Of a DNA stretch of 64,000 nt, positions 1 to 9,622 are shown piece after piece (position 1 is the first letter of the stretch; every line of letters begins with the position of its first letter). The notes below the pieces were generated by a model. It saw nothing but the letters and a program-made list of their open reading frames with translations. It made no database searches and had not been told where the DNA came from. The stretch is from an uncultured Prevotella sp. (GTDB lineage: Bacteria > Bacteroidota > Bacteroidia > Bacteroidales > Bacteroidaceae), in the NCBI RefSeq assembly GCF_937863835.1, contig NZ_CALMHT010000072.1, forward strand, positions 1 through 64,000, read 5' to 3'. The position numbers and the translations under genes are program-made.

Positions 1-11
1 AAATAATGTAT

Positions 12-36
12 TTTTCGGCTCAATTTGAGCCGAAAA
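12..36. terminator. Hairpin, probable terminator of an upstream gene
   Basis: A perfect 10-bp stem (12-21 with 27-36) closes a 5-nt loop. Both outer arms are A/T runs, so it could end transcription in either direction. It sits 50 bp before the GH26 start and probably separates that gene from an unseen gene to the left. Confidence 0.6.
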
Positions 37-85
37 TCCAAGAGATATTTGTATCTTTATATCAATTTTAAATCAAAAAACAAAG

Positions 86-1579
86 ATGAAATTAATAATA
101 TATATACATTTATTATTCCTTGTACTGGTACTATCTGTTTCGTGCGGAGGCAATGACGAGCGGACAGAAAAATCACCGACGGTCATCGGAGGTGGGACAA
201 AAGACAGTAGTGAGGTGAAAACCGATCCCAACGAACTGTATTCTTGGAACAAAATAGAACTGGTCAGTAAGGTGGAGGCGGAACAAGGTCAGTATTCGGG
301 TGGTGTAAGTTACCAGACTGATGTAAGCGGATACGAGGGCGCAGGTTATCTAAAAGGGTTCTGGACTAAGAACAGTAAACTGACCGTGAAGGTGACCGTG
401 TCTAAACATGCACTTTACCGCATCGTGATGCGCTATCATGGCGCAGGAGGAAATTCGCAATATCTGAGCATTAACAACGAACCGTCCAATCAACTCGCAT
501 TGCCTGTGAACAACGGTTTCAGCGACCTGAATATGGGTAGTTATCCGCTCAAAGCGGGCGAGAATGTCATTACTTATCAGGGCGACTGGGGCGATGTGTG
601 GGTAGACAACTTCAAAGTTTACACTGTACCTAAGAGCGAATTTAATGTAGACAAAGAACCGATAGACAAAAACGCGTCTGCCAATACACGCAAACTGTAT
701 GATTTTCTGTGCACCAATTTTGGTCAAAAGATTATTTCCGGTTATCTCAACGGGTCGCCCGTCAATGGGGTTTCGGACAGACTTCCGATGCTCTACAGTT
801 GGGAGTTTATGTCTTACACGGAGGGCTATCCGTATAAATGGGACAATGCCACAGGTAAACATGTGTTCGGCATCGTAGAAAACGGTGATGTGGAGAAAGC
901 CATTGATTGGTATACATCCACTGGTGGCAAGGGCATCGTCTCTTTCCAGTGGCATTGGTGTCCACCGTCGGGTGCCAGTCCCGGACAGAACACGTTCTAT
1001 ACAGATAACACGACTTTCGATGTAAGAGAGGCCGTGAAGAGCGGTACAGAGGCGAACAAACTGATTTTGAGAGATATTGACGATATCGCCCGCCAGTTGA
1101 AGAAACTTGCCGATAAAGATATTCCCGTGCTTTTTCGTCCTTTGCATGAAGCAGGTGGTGCTTGGTTCTGGTGGGGAGCCAAAGGTGCTGAACCTTGCCT
1201 TGCCTTATATGACATTCTGCAGGACAGACTGATGAATCAACATCAGTTGCACAATTTGTTATGGGTGTGGTCTACACCTGAGGAAAATTGGTATCCTGGC
1301 AATACGAAAGTGGATGTGTTCGGTTATGATTCTTATCCCGGTGAATTTAATTATTCGCCACAATATTTTGCATGGAATCGACTTTATACGATAAGTAAAG
1401 GTCAGAAAATTCTGGCAATGTCCGAAAATGGAGCTATACCCAATATCGACGACTGCCTCAATACTGGTGCGCCATGGGCGTATTTCGTGCCATGGAACGA
1501 ACTGCTTTATTCTAATAACACTACAGATCATATACGTGATGTGTACACGAACAAAAATGTATTATCAATAACGAAATGA
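86..1579 (+). CDS. GH26 endo-beta-1,4-mannanase lipoprotein with CBM35-like module
   Basis: A secreted, lipid-anchored enzyme predicted to cut internal beta-1,4-mannosidic bonds of mannan, glucomannan or galactomannan. The N-terminus has a hydrophobic stretch ending in a lipobox with Cys20. Residues about 58-180 look like a CBM35 beta-sandwich (VEAE start, RYHGAGG, WVDNFKVY end). Residues about 198-490 form the GH26 barrel. E355 in FRPLHEAGGAWFWWG is the expected acid/base and E447 in AMSENG the expected nucleophile. The length of 497 residues suits a CBM plus GH26. It is the first gene of a + strand run with a CBM6-like protein, GH2 and GH5 enzymes, which supports mannan as substrate. Family is assigned with high confidence; exact mannan type and surface exposure are inference. 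Confidence 0.93.
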   Translation: MKLIIYIHLLFLVLVLSVSCGGNDERTEKSPTVIGGGTKDSSEVKTDPNELYSWNKIELVSKVEAEQGQYSGGVSYQTDVSGYEGAGYLKGFWTKNSKLTVKVTVSKHALYRIVMRYHGAGGNSQYLSINNEPSNQLALPVNNGFSDLNMGSYPLKAGENVITYQGDWGDVWVDNFKVYTVPKSEFNVDKEPIDKNASANTRKLYDFLCTNFGQKIISGYLNGSPVNGVSDRLPMLYSWEFMSYTEGYPYKWDNATGKHVFGIVENGDVEKAIDWYTSTGGKGIVSFQWHWCPPSGASPGQNTFYTDNTTFDVREAVKSGTEANKLILRDIDDIARQLKKLADKDIPVLFRPLHEAGGAWFWWGAKGAEPCLALYDILQDRLMNQHQLHNLLWVWSTPEENWYPGNTKVDVFGYDSYPGEFNYSPQYFAWNRLYTISKGQKILAMSENGAIPNIDDCLNTGAPWAYFVPWNELLYSNNTTDHIRDVYTNKNVLSITK

Positions 1580-1654
1580 TTCTGTAATGACAAGTTCGTA
1601 CTTTTACGAAAAAGATTTACCATCAATGTATAAATAATAAAAATATCTCTAGAT

Positions 1655-2323
1655 ATGAAACCGAAATTAATATTTTTGATTATCTTTGCTACAATATCTT
1701 TGACATTGTCGGCACAAGTACCATCAGACTATAAGGGGAAACCGTTCAGGGACAGTGTATACCAGTCTGGTCCGCAATTGATACCTGGACGCGTAGAACT
1801 GGCTTACTATGATTTGGGTGGCGAAGGTGTCGCCTATCATGACACAACTCCTACAAACGACGGTGCGGTATTAAACCATACATCCGGACATTGGCGTCCG
1901 GGAGTGACAGCTTATATAGCTTTCTTCCGTGAAAACGAAGGGGTAGACATCGCATACACAAAAGACTGGGCTGATTTCAATCATGTGAATACAGTTGATC
2001 CCAAAGTGAATCAACTGTACATCGGTTGGGAGGAAGACGGTGAGTGGACCAACTACACGGTGAATGTGACAAAACCAGGAACATACCGTATCATTACGGT
2101 GTATGGAAATAAGGATAATGGTTCGGAATTGTGGATTAATAACAGATTCGCTACAAAGATACGATTGCCCCAAGACACAGGCAACTGGCATTATTGGACA
2201 CAGGCGACAGTCGGAAAAATAACGTTTTCCAAGTCAGGTATTAATCTGTTGACACTGAAATACAATAAAGGAGCTAATCTGGCATATCTGGATTTCCTTT
2301 ATGACGAAAACTTGAATAAATAA
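1655..2323 (+). CDS. Secreted stand-alone CBM6-like carbohydrate-binding protein
   Basis: A 222-residue protein with a Sec signal peptide (about residues 1-20, ending LSAQ) and no catalytic domain. The rest fits a CBM6-type beta-sandwich: the PGRVELAYYD start, GVAYHDTTPTNDGA, the GWEEDGEWTNYTVNV strand, GTYRIITVYG, and an end with NLAYLDFLYD. Aromatic residues in the GEW motif and the GNWHYW loop could stack on sugars. It lies 75 bp after the GH26 gene and just before the GH2 gene, so it is probably co-transcribed and may bind the same mannan for a partner enzyme. No lipobox is visible, so it is likely periplasmic or released. CBM35 is a possible alternative class. Confidence 0.8.
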   Translation: MKPKLIFLIIFATISLTLSAQVPSDYKGKPFRDSVYQSGPQLIPGRVELAYYDLGGEGVAYHDTTPTNDGAVLNHTSGHWRPGVTAYIAFFRENEGVDIAYTKDWADFNHVNTVDPKVNQLYIGWEEDGEWTNYTVNVTKPGTYRIITVYGNKDNGSELWINNRFATKIRLPQDTGNWHYWTQATVGKITFSKSGINLLTLKYNKGANLAYLDFLYDENLNK

Positions 2324-2336
2324 AATATTGTTACAA

Positions 2337-5324
2337 ATGAACAAGAAAATAAGATTATTTCGATTTTGGACTATTATGGCATTCCTTATGTGTTTATCAA
2401 ACGGCAGAGTCTGTGCGATAGACCTACTCGCCCCATCAGATGGATATGTTTCGGGCAATAATATGCCAACATTGTCATGGAACCGAGTGAAATGCAATCA
2501 ATATGAAGTATGGATTGACGGTGTTCTTATGGAATCATTACCTTCAAACCATACATGCTATACGACATTTCCTCTTTCATTCGGCAAACACAGATGGCAG
2601 ATTTGTGCTGTGAATGGCACTGAAATTGAAAAATCCGCTGTAGGTTCATTTACTATTGAAGACAAACCTCTGACAGAAATGCCTGAACGGTCGCAACTCT
2701 TGCGCTATGGATGGTCAGTGGTATCGTCATGGACAGTGGGGCATGACGGTAAGCGACTGTCCTCTGCCAATGTCGATGTGAGTCAGTGGGCGAAGACGAC
2801 GATTCCGGCAACTGTGCTTACGTCTCTGGTCCGTAATGGAATCTATCCCAATCCTTATGTAGGGACAAACAATATGCTTATTCCTGACCTGAATGACGAT
2901 TATAATAAAGATTACGACCTACTGAAATATAGTCATATCAAAGGAAAAAATCCATGGAAGGCTCCTTATTGGTATCGTACAGAGTTTGTCTGTTCGAAGC
3001 AATTGAACGGTCGACATATTTGGCTCAATTTCGGTGAACTGAACTATCAGGCCGAAATCTGGTTAAACGGGAATCGGGTGGCAGATACGACTCAGGTAGT
3101 CGGTATGGAACGCACTTTCAGATTTGACATCTCTCCGTATATCAGGAGAAATGCCACAAATGTATTGGCTGTAGCCATCTATGCTCCGGAACCATCGGGT
3201 AAACCGGCCATAGAACCGTTGACTCCTCTCGGTGACCCCGGTTGCAATATGGGTGACGGAATGATCAGTCATTGCTATACCAAATGGGATACGATGGGAT
3301 GGGACTGGCAACCGGCAGTGCGCGACCGTGACATGGGAATAACAGAAGACGTGTACCTTTCTGCTTCGGATGATGTGGAACTGGGTAATTTATATGTTAC
3401 TTCTGATATGAATCTGCCGGATACGACATCTGCCGACATCACTGTATCTGCCGATGTAAAGAATCTGTCGTACAATAATCAGATATTCAAAATCAGAACG
3501 GTGATAAGCGGGAAAGGCAGTTCGTTCTCGTTTGATATTCCTTGTGAGTTGCAACCGAATGCAATGAAGGAAATACGACTGGACAAGACCGTGATTAAAA
3601 AGATGCATCTGTTGAATCCAAAATTGTGGTGGCCGTTCGGATACGGGGACCAAAACTTATATTCCGTTCAGATGACAGCTCTTCAAGGTTCTAAGAAGTT
3701 ATCGGAAGTAGTTGATACATTTGGTATCCGCAAGGTGGAAACCTATATAGGTGAGAATGAACGTGTGATCAAAATAAACGGTAGACGGATTTATCCGAGA
3801 GGCGGCAACTGGGTTATAGATATGACCTTAAACTGGAATGCATCGCGTTATGAAAAAGAGATATTGCTCACTCGTAATGCCAATCTCAATATGTTACGTG
3901 TATGGGGACCTACGGGTGTGGCACCTAAAGCACTCTACAGAGCTGCAGATAAATACGGCGTAATGATGTGGCAGGATTTTCTCAATGATTATTGGGGGAC
4001 ATTCAGAAACACGCCGGGATATCAACCCAATATCAATATTTACAAAGAAGCGACTGAAGACATCGTCCGCAAATGCCGTAATCATCCTTCTTTGGTGATG
4101 TGGTGCGGTGGTAACGAAGGTGTGAATCCTCATGAAGAGATGATTACCCATGATATATTGCCTATTTACGACGGGCGCGATTCCCGTTTTTATCTCAAAA
4201 GTTCGAATGGAGACGGCTTGCATGGCGGCGGTCCATACCACACATTGGAACCGAAGGATTATTTCACCCATACCAAGATGATGGGTTTCAGTAGTGAAAT
4301 AGGTCCTAGCGGAATACCTGAATTGGAGAGCGTGATGAAATTTATGCCCCGATATGGCAGAACTTGGCTTCCCGGAAAGTTCCCGCTAGATGGTGTGTGG
4401 GCATATCATGACGCCAACAACTGGCCCGGTGACGATACTCGTAAGTTTACTGCCTACGACACAATGCTCAGACATTATTATGGGGATGTAGATACAACAG
4501 ATGTTCAGACTGGATTTGAAGATTACATACGTAAGGCTCAGTCGGTGAATTATGATGTTTACAGAGCCAGTATAGAAGCGATTAATCGTGGATTATGGAG
4601 CCATTCGAGTGGAATGCTGTTGTGGAAGTCCAATTCCAGTTGGCCCAGTCTGGCCTGGCAAGTCTATGACTGGTATCTACAGGCCCATGCAGGCTATTAC
4701 GGAACGAAAAAGGCAGCAGAACCTGTGCATGCGCAATGGAACCGTGATGACAATTCTGTCAGTGTGGTGAATGTGTCCGGTCGCAAGTTGAACAACCTAT
4801 CGCTTTCAATCGATTATTATAATCCTGTCACCAACTGGATACATTCCGAGCATGAATCGGTAAATGCAGATATAGACCAAGTGGTAAAATGTAAATTGAA
4901 AATAGAAACGGACACCGTCATTCAGTTTGCCAGACTTTCGCTCAAAAACGCTGACGGTATGCTCGTCAGCAGTAATACTTATTGGTTGGATGCAGACAAT
5001 GATTACAGATATCTTAAGAAATTAAATCCAGCCGATGTGAAAGTGAATATAGTGAAAGTGGAAAGGCATGACGGCAAGATGACTGTCGGAGTAGATGTGA
5101 CAAATGGTGACAGATGGCCCGCCTACATGTTTGTCTTACGGTTGATCGGCACCAAGTCAAAAACAGAACTGCTTCCGTCACTGTGGGATGATAATTATAT
5201 AACTCTCTTGCCTAATGAGCACCGTGTACTGCATGTCACCATTTCAGATGATGACTTGACGGATATACCGATGCTGGAGTATCATACTTATAATTCGAAC
5301 AATAAATACATCAATATCAAATGA
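2337..5324 (+). CDS. GH2 exo-beta-mannosidase / exo-beta-glucosaminidase-type hydrolase
   Basis: Predicted periplasmic exo-hydrolase of family GH2. ATG at 2337 is preferred over the in-frame TTG at 2328, giving 995 residues and a direct signal peptide (MNKKIRLFRF start, cleavage near VCA). Residues about 30-110 look like an Ig or fibronectin-type domain. A sugar-binding jelly-roll follows, with the TTIPATVLTSLVRNGIYPNP motif typical of the CsxA/mannosidase branch. The barrel carries E594 in WCGGNEG as likely acid/base and E654 in GFSSEIG as likely nucleophile. The tail holds further beta domains. In this locus it would trim manno-oligosaccharides made by GH26 and GH5. This branch also contains exo-glucosaminidases, so specificity is not settled. 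It overlaps the next gene by 4 bp. Confidence 0.85.
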   Translation: MNKKIRLFRFWTIMAFLMCLSNGRVCAIDLLAPSDGYVSGNNMPTLSWNRVKCNQYEVWIDGVLMESLPSNHTCYTTFPLSFGKHRWQICAVNGTEIEKSAVGSFTIEDKPLTEMPERSQLLRYGWSVVSSWTVGHDGKRLSSANVDVSQWAKTTIPATVLTSLVRNGIYPNPYVGTNNMLIPDLNDDYNKDYDLLKYSHIKGKNPWKAPYWYRTEFVCSKQLNGRHIWLNFGELNYQAEIWLNGNRVADTTQVVGMERTFRFDISPYIRRNATNVLAVAIYAPEPSGKPAIEPLTPLGDPGCNMGDGMISHCYTKWDTMGWDWQPAVRDRDMGITEDVYLSASDDVELGNLYVTSDMNLPDTTSADITVSADVKNLSYNNQIFKIRTVISGKGSSFSFDIPCELQPNAMKEIRLDKTVIKKMHLLNPKLWWPFGYGDQNLYSVQMTALQGSKKLSEVVDTFGIRKVETYIGENERVIKINGRRIYPRGGNWVIDMTLNWNASRYEKEILLTRNANLNMLRVWGPTGVAPKALYRAADKYGVMMWQDFLNDYWGTFRNTPGYQPNINIYKEATEDIVRKCRNHPSLVMWCGGNEGVNPHEEMITHDILPIYDGRDSRFYLKSSNGDGLHGGGPYHTLEPKDYFTHTKMMGFSSEIGPSGIPELESVMKFMPRYGRTWLPGKFPLDGVWAYHDANNWPGDDTRKFTAYDTMLRHYYGDVDTTDVQTGFEDYIRKAQSVNYDVYRASIEAINRGLWSHSSGMLLWKSNSSWPSLAWQVYDWYLQAHAGYYGTKKAAEPVHAQWNRDDNSVSVVNVSGRKLNNLSLSIDYYNPVTNWIHSEHESVNADIDQVVKCKLKIETDTVIQFARLSLKNADGMLVSSNTYWLDADNDYRYLKKLNPADVKVNIVKVERHDGKMTVGVDVTNGDRWPAYMFVLRLIGTKSKTELLPSLWDDNYITLLPNEHRVLHVTISDDDLTDIPMLEYHTYNSNNKYINIK

Positions 5325-6829
5325 ATAAGCACATCATTTTAGCGGCGGTCATATATTTAGCTGCCATGTTTTTTGGCAGCGATGCTGCCGCACAGTCGAC
5401 AAAACAAAAATCGGATTGGCCGATTATAACTAGAAGAGGGGATAAACTATATGAAAATGGCCATGAATTCAGGTTTATGGGTTTTGCTGCACCAAATATT
5501 CAACAGAACGAATCGCAGATAAGGACAGACAAGACAAACCGTTTCCCAGACGAATATGAGGTTCGTGATTTGTTGGATGGACTGCACCGTGTTGGAGCAC
5601 GTGCCACCCGCACATTCTCCTTGTCAATATTTAGTCCTGAAGATGGAGGTATGCCCGTCTATATACAAGGGCGCAGAGAATACAACGAAGATGCTTTCAA
5701 ATGTTTAGACCGTATACTTGCTTATGCTCCTGAATATGATGTGCGTGTTATTATACCGTTTATTGCATCACAGCGTTTTGGCGGAATCAGAGGTGTGGAT
5801 GAGTTCGCCGCCCTGTCGGAAAAGACGGAAACAGGTGCGTTCTGGACGGATAAATCGGTGAAAAACGATTTTAAGGACTTTCTTACATTTCTGTTGAACC
5901 GCCGCAATACGGTAAGTGGTAAATATTATAAAGATGATCCAGCTATTCTTGGATGGCAGTTGGGCAATGAGTTCGGAAGTTATTACGGCGATCGTGGACT
6001 GGATGGTAAGGTTTGGTCGCCGATTATCTGGAAGTGGTGCAAGGAAATGTCTAAGTTTATCAAGAAACAAGACCCTCATCATCTGTTGATAGAAGCCGGA
6101 GGAGTGAACCGGGATTCTGTTTTGGCCTCTCCTTATATAGACATTGTGAGCGATCATTTATATGAATATTGGAGTGGAAAGGGGACACAGTTGGCACCTA
6201 TGGCACAGAAATCGGCAAATGAGTGTAAAGGCAAGAAACCACTGGTGATAGACGAGTTCGGATTGGCAACAACTGATAATGTAAGACAACTGATGAAGAC
6301 GATCATTGCAAATGACAATATCGTTGGCGGTCTGATGTGGAGTATGCGCGGACATCGACGTGACGGTGGCTGGTATTATCACAACGAGGGTGGAACGGAT
6401 GTCAATTCATTCCATGTGCCAGGATTCGCAGCAGGTTATGTTTATGAGGAAAAACGACTTCTCGACTTGGTTCGGTCGGAAGCATACGAGATACGCGGTG
6501 AGCAGACAGTCCCCGGAGTCGACAGACCTTCTCCCGCACCGGTGTTGATGATACAAGGTAACGGATTTACATGGCGTGGGGCTACGGGCAGTTCCTCTTA
6601 TACGATGGAACGTGCGCAGTCTGCACTCGGTCCGTGGACGGTCATCGCTACTGGACTGGATGATTCAGTCATAGCGGATGTAAAAACATTTGAACCTTCA
6701 GCGGAGGCTTCCAATCCCCTAGTCCTTTATTATGATGAATCCCGTGAGACCGGAAAAACTTATTTTTACCGCCTTAAAGGAGTAAATGAGGCTGGATGTA
6801 GTGATTATTCAAATACGATAGAAAAATGA
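5321..6829 (+). CDS. GH5 beta-mannanase-like enzyme with C-terminal FN3-like domain
   Basis: A secreted 502-residue enzyme (signal peptide to about residue 25, AAAQ). The core is a GH5 (beta/alpha)8 barrel. E217 in GWQLGNEFG is the expected acid/base and E312 in LVIDEFG the expected nucleophile. The early FRFMGFAAPNIQ segment and the Arg-rich ARATRTF segment resemble mannanase or mannosidase-type GH5 enzymes such as subfamily 7. Residues about 405-500 form a beta-rich fibronectin-III-like tail (YTMERAQSALGPWTVIATGL, YFYRLKGVNEAG). The start codon overlaps the GH2 stop (ATGA) and the stop overlaps the reductase start, so translation is probably coupled. Activity on mannan is inferred from family and neighbours; endo versus exo action cannot be decided. 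Confidence 0.85.
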   Translation: MNKHIILAAVIYLAAMFFGSDAAAQSTKQKSDWPIITRRGDKLYENGHEFRFMGFAAPNIQQNESQIRTDKTNRFPDEYEVRDLLDGLHRVGARATRTFSLSIFSPEDGGMPVYIQGRREYNEDAFKCLDRILAYAPEYDVRVIIPFIASQRFGGIRGVDEFAALSEKTETGAFWTDKSVKNDFKDFLTFLLNRRNTVSGKYYKDDPAILGWQLGNEFGSYYGDRGLDGKVWSPIIWKWCKEMSKFIKKQDPHHLLIEAGGVNRDSVLASPYIDIVSDHLYEYWSGKGTQLAPMAQKSANECKGKKPLVIDEFGLATTDNVRQLMKTIIANDNIVGGLMWSMRGHRRDGGWYYHNEGGTDVNSFHVPGFAAGYVYEEKRLLDLVRSEAYEIRGEQTVPGVDRPSPAPVLMIQGNGFTWRGATGSSSYTMERAQSALGPWTVIATGLDDSVIADVKTFEPSAEASNPLVLYYDESRETGKTYFYRLKGVNEAGCSDYSNTIEK

Positions 6830-7854
6830 TAAACGAAAGATATGTGGCAGACGGTAGCCGATATAACCGCATGAGATATAGGAGATGTGGTAACAGTGGT
6901 TTGCTGTTGCCGGAAATATCACTGGGATTGTGGCAGCATTTCAGTGACATCGATGTGTATGCTGATTGCAGAAAAATAATATTGAGAGCTTTTGACATGG
7001 GTATCACTCACTTTGATCTAGCCAATAATTATGGACAACCGGCTGGTAGTACCGAAACGAATTTCGGAAGAATACTCAAGGAAGACCTGGGTCATTACCG
7101 GGATGAGATGATCATTACCACAAAGGCGGGTTATGATATGTGGCCGGGTCCTTACGGAGAGTGGGGAAGTCGCAAATATCTCATCGCTAGTCTTGACCAA
7201 AGTCTTCGTCGAATGGGATTAGACTATGTGGATATCTTTTATTCACACAGACCTGACGAAAGTACACCTCTGGAAGAAACGATGGAAACCCTCGCTCATA
7301 TTGTCAAACAGGGTAAGGCTTTATATGTAGGCTTGTCAAATTATCCGCCTGAGATGACGAGAAAAGCTGTGACTTTACTGCAGGAGTATGGAGTGAGATG
7401 TCTGGTTCATCAACCACAATATTCAATGTTGAACCGTGAACCTGAGAAAGGACTACTGAAAGTATTGACTGAGAAGAAAATGGGATGTGTAGCCTTTCAG
7501 CCACTGGCCCAAGGTCTTTTGACCAATAAATATTTAAATGGTACCATCCCCGATGATTCGCGCATACATAAAGGTGTGGGTGCACTGAAAGAATCTCAGT
7601 TGAACACAACTATACTCAACGGTGTCCGTCTTCTTGATCTTAGAGCAGCCGAACGTGGTCAGACACTAGCACAGATGGCGCTAGTATGGTTGTTGAAAAA
7701 GAAACAAATAACCTCTGTATTGGTCGGCGCAAGCAGTGTGAAACAGTTGGAAGAGAATGTCGCCGCTTTGAAGAATCCTTTTTTCTCCGATGAGGAATTA
7801 AATAAGATTGAGAAAATCTTGAATGTGATGAATAATGATAAGGCACTCTATTAA
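6826..7854 (+). CDS. Aldo/keto reductase, YghZ (L-glyceraldehyde-3-phosphate reductase) type
   Basis: A cytoplasmic NADPH-dependent oxidoreductase of the aldo/keto reductase superfamily, 342 residues, no signal peptide. The catalytic tetrad is complete: D64 and Y69 in THFDLANNYG, K100 in IITTKAG, and H141 in YSHRPD. The N-terminus (RYNRMRYRRCGNSGLLLPEISLGLW) and the segment AFQPLAQGLLTNKYLNG are close to the YghZ/KCNAB-beta-like group, which reduces aldehydes such as L-glyceraldehyde 3-phosphate and methylglyoxal. The start is backed by full-length agreement with that group and a 4-bp overlap with the GH5 gene. A cytoplasmic reductase in the middle of secreted glycosidases suggests a role with a sugar aldehyde or in detoxification; that role is inference. 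Confidence 0.88.
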   Translation: MINERYVADGSRYNRMRYRRCGNSGLLLPEISLGLWQHFSDIDVYADCRKIILRAFDMGITHFDLANNYGQPAGSTETNFGRILKEDLGHYRDEMIITTKAGYDMWPGPYGEWGSRKYLIASLDQSLRRMGLDYVDIFYSHRPDESTPLEETMETLAHIVKQGKALYVGLSNYPPEMTRKAVTLLQEYGVRCLVHQPQYSMLNREPEKGLLKVLTEKKMGCVAFQPLAQGLLTNKYLNGTIPDDSRIHKGVGALKESQLNTTILNGVRLLDLRAAERGQTLAQMALVWLLKKKQITSVLVGASSVKQLEENVAALKNPFFSDEELNKIEKILNVMNNDKALY

Positions 7855-7856
7855 TA

Positions 7857-9608
7857 ATGAAATATATGATAAATAAGGATATAATGATTGGTAAATTTTT
7901 GATTGCGGTATTGCTGGCATTGCCGGTTTATGCTGTTGCGCAGATTCAGAGTGTCACCCCTGTATTCAAAGGGAATATGTCTCAATATGAAAAATCGGAA
8001 TGGGATATAACGCTGAAATGCGAATGGGGTAATCCTTATGACGCTTCGCAAGTGGCATTGGATATGTGTTTTCAGGCACCCGACGGCAAAACAGACAGTC
8101 TGCCATGTTTCTACGTCAGCGGGGAGAGTGGAAAGCCTTCTTTGTGGAAAGCCCGTTTCGCTCCTCTGCACAGAGGAACTTATAAAATATGGTTTGCATT
8201 GAAGGCGAAAAATATGATGTCAGAATCTCGGAAACGGACTTTCACTTGCGTGGCATCCGACAATGACGGTTTCCTGCATCCGGGAGATAACTATTGGAAC
8301 TTTCGTTTCGACAGCGGTAAGTCATTCCGTGGCATCGGTGAGAACATCGGATGGGAATCGAGAGATGTAGATGATTCCAAATATTTCAGTGACTTACATC
8401 AGAATCCACGTTTCAATTATGATTATATGTTGCATAAGTTGGCCGCTTCAGGTGGAAACTTCTTCCGTACTTGGATGATATACTGGAACTTGCCTGTAGA
8501 TTGGAAAACCGTTCAGAACAATAGTCGTTATACATCAGGCGGAAATCCATTCAATATTTCAGCTATGAAGAGAATGGACCATCTTGTCGACTTATGCGAT
8601 TCACTTGGCGTCTATATGATGCTGACGTTGGAAAGTCATGTGGGACTGATGGGTGACGGTTGGAAAATCAGCAACTATAATATTGTTAACGGTGGCTTTG
8701 CAACTACACCGAAAGAGTTTTTTGCCAACCCGAAATCAAGGGCACAATATAAAAATAAATTGAGGTTGATGATAGCCCGCTACGGATACAGTCGGAGTAT
8801 TGCCGTATGGGAGTTCTTTAATGAAGTGGACCACGTGAGATATGATACTTCTTTTGGTGAGTCACTTAATGATTCATTGTTAGCAGACTGGCATAATGAT
8901 ATGGCTGGTTATCTGAAGACACACGATCCGTATCATCATATCATTTCGACCAGTGTGTCCCATCGTGACAATGATGCCATGAACAGATTGGAAACGTTGG
9001 ATTTCAACCAACGGCATATTTATGGTAACGCATTCACTATTCCAGGTACAATCAGAGATTATGAAAACAAATATGGGAAACCTTATGTGATAGGCGAGAC
9101 AGGATACAGTTGGGACTGGAGTCTGAACTTCAATCAATATGCAACCGAGTTCGACCGTGACTTCCGAAGGACATTATGGCTCGGTTTGTTTTCACCCACT
9201 CCGATTTTGCCTATGTCATGGTGGTGGGAGTTTTTCGAAAACCGTGGTATGATGACCTATTTTTCAGTGGTCCGCCGTATCAGTGATGACATGCAGAATA
9301 ACAGTAACGGGGAATCATATTCTGAAGTAAAAGTTGAGGCTCCCGATTCTGTCGGTGCACTAGGGGTCAGATGTGGCAAAAAAACATATTTATATGTTTA
9401 CAACCAAAAAAATCAAGACGCATCAGTAGACAAACTTCTCTTGTATAACACGAACGACAAAGCACTACAGATGATTGCTTATGACACGATGGCGGGACGT
9501 TTCAATCACAAGGGACAGATTGTCTATGGTACTGACGGTGTGATGAAAGTGCCGGAGTTTAAACTTCAGCCTTTTGGAGACATCGTTATTGTACTTACAG
9601 GGAAATAA
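7857..9608 (+). CDS. DUF5060 / GH5-like (clan GH-A) secreted glycoside hydrolase
   Basis: A secreted 583-residue protein. The start could be 7857 or a nearby in-frame ATG (7866, 7884); each leaves a signal peptide ending near YAVAQ. Residues about 30-140 resemble the DUF5060 beta-sandwich (VFKGNMSQYEKSEWDITLKC, RFAPLHRGTYKIWFALKA). A TIM barrel follows, with FRGIGENIGW and FFRTWMIYWN. E323 in VWEFFNEVDH fits the clan GH-A acid/base and E414 in VIGETGYSWD fits the nucleophile. A small C-terminal beta domain ends the protein. It starts 2 bp after the reductase stop, so it belongs to the mannan operon, but the GH family cannot be named with certainty. Function is likely a mannan-, glucan- or side-chain-cleaving exo-enzyme. 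Confidence 0.8.
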   Translation: MKYMINKDIMIGKFLIAVLLALPVYAVAQIQSVTPVFKGNMSQYEKSEWDITLKCEWGNPYDASQVALDMCFQAPDGKTDSLPCFYVSGESGKPSLWKARFAPLHRGTYKIWFALKAKNMMSESRKRTFTCVASDNDGFLHPGDNYWNFRFDSGKSFRGIGENIGWESRDVDDSKYFSDLHQNPRFNYDYMLHKLAASGGNFFRTWMIYWNLPVDWKTVQNNSRYTSGGNPFNISAMKRMDHLVDLCDSLGVYMMLTLESHVGLMGDGWKISNYNIVNGGFATTPKEFFANPKSRAQYKNKLRLMIARYGYSRSIAVWEFFNEVDHVRYDTSFGESLNDSLLADWHNDMAGYLKTHDPYHHIISTSVSHRDNDAMNRLETLDFNQRHIYGNAFTIPGTIRDYENKYGKPYVIGETGYSWDWSLNFNQYATEFDRDFRRTLWLGLFSPTPILPMSWWWEFFENRGMMTYFSVVRRISDDMQNNSNGESYSEVKVEAPDSVGALGVRCGKKTYLYVYNQKNQDASVDKLLLYNTNDKALQMIAYDTMAGRFNHKGQIVYGTDGVMKVPEFKLQPFGDIVIVLTGK

Positions 9609-9622
9609 TTATCTGAGTAACA

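Noticed and set aside
350..1147. A 265-residue open frame on the - strand inside the GH26 gene
   Set aside because: It lies antisense to a gene with intact catalytic motifs, shows no signal or domain, and is an effect of codon use.
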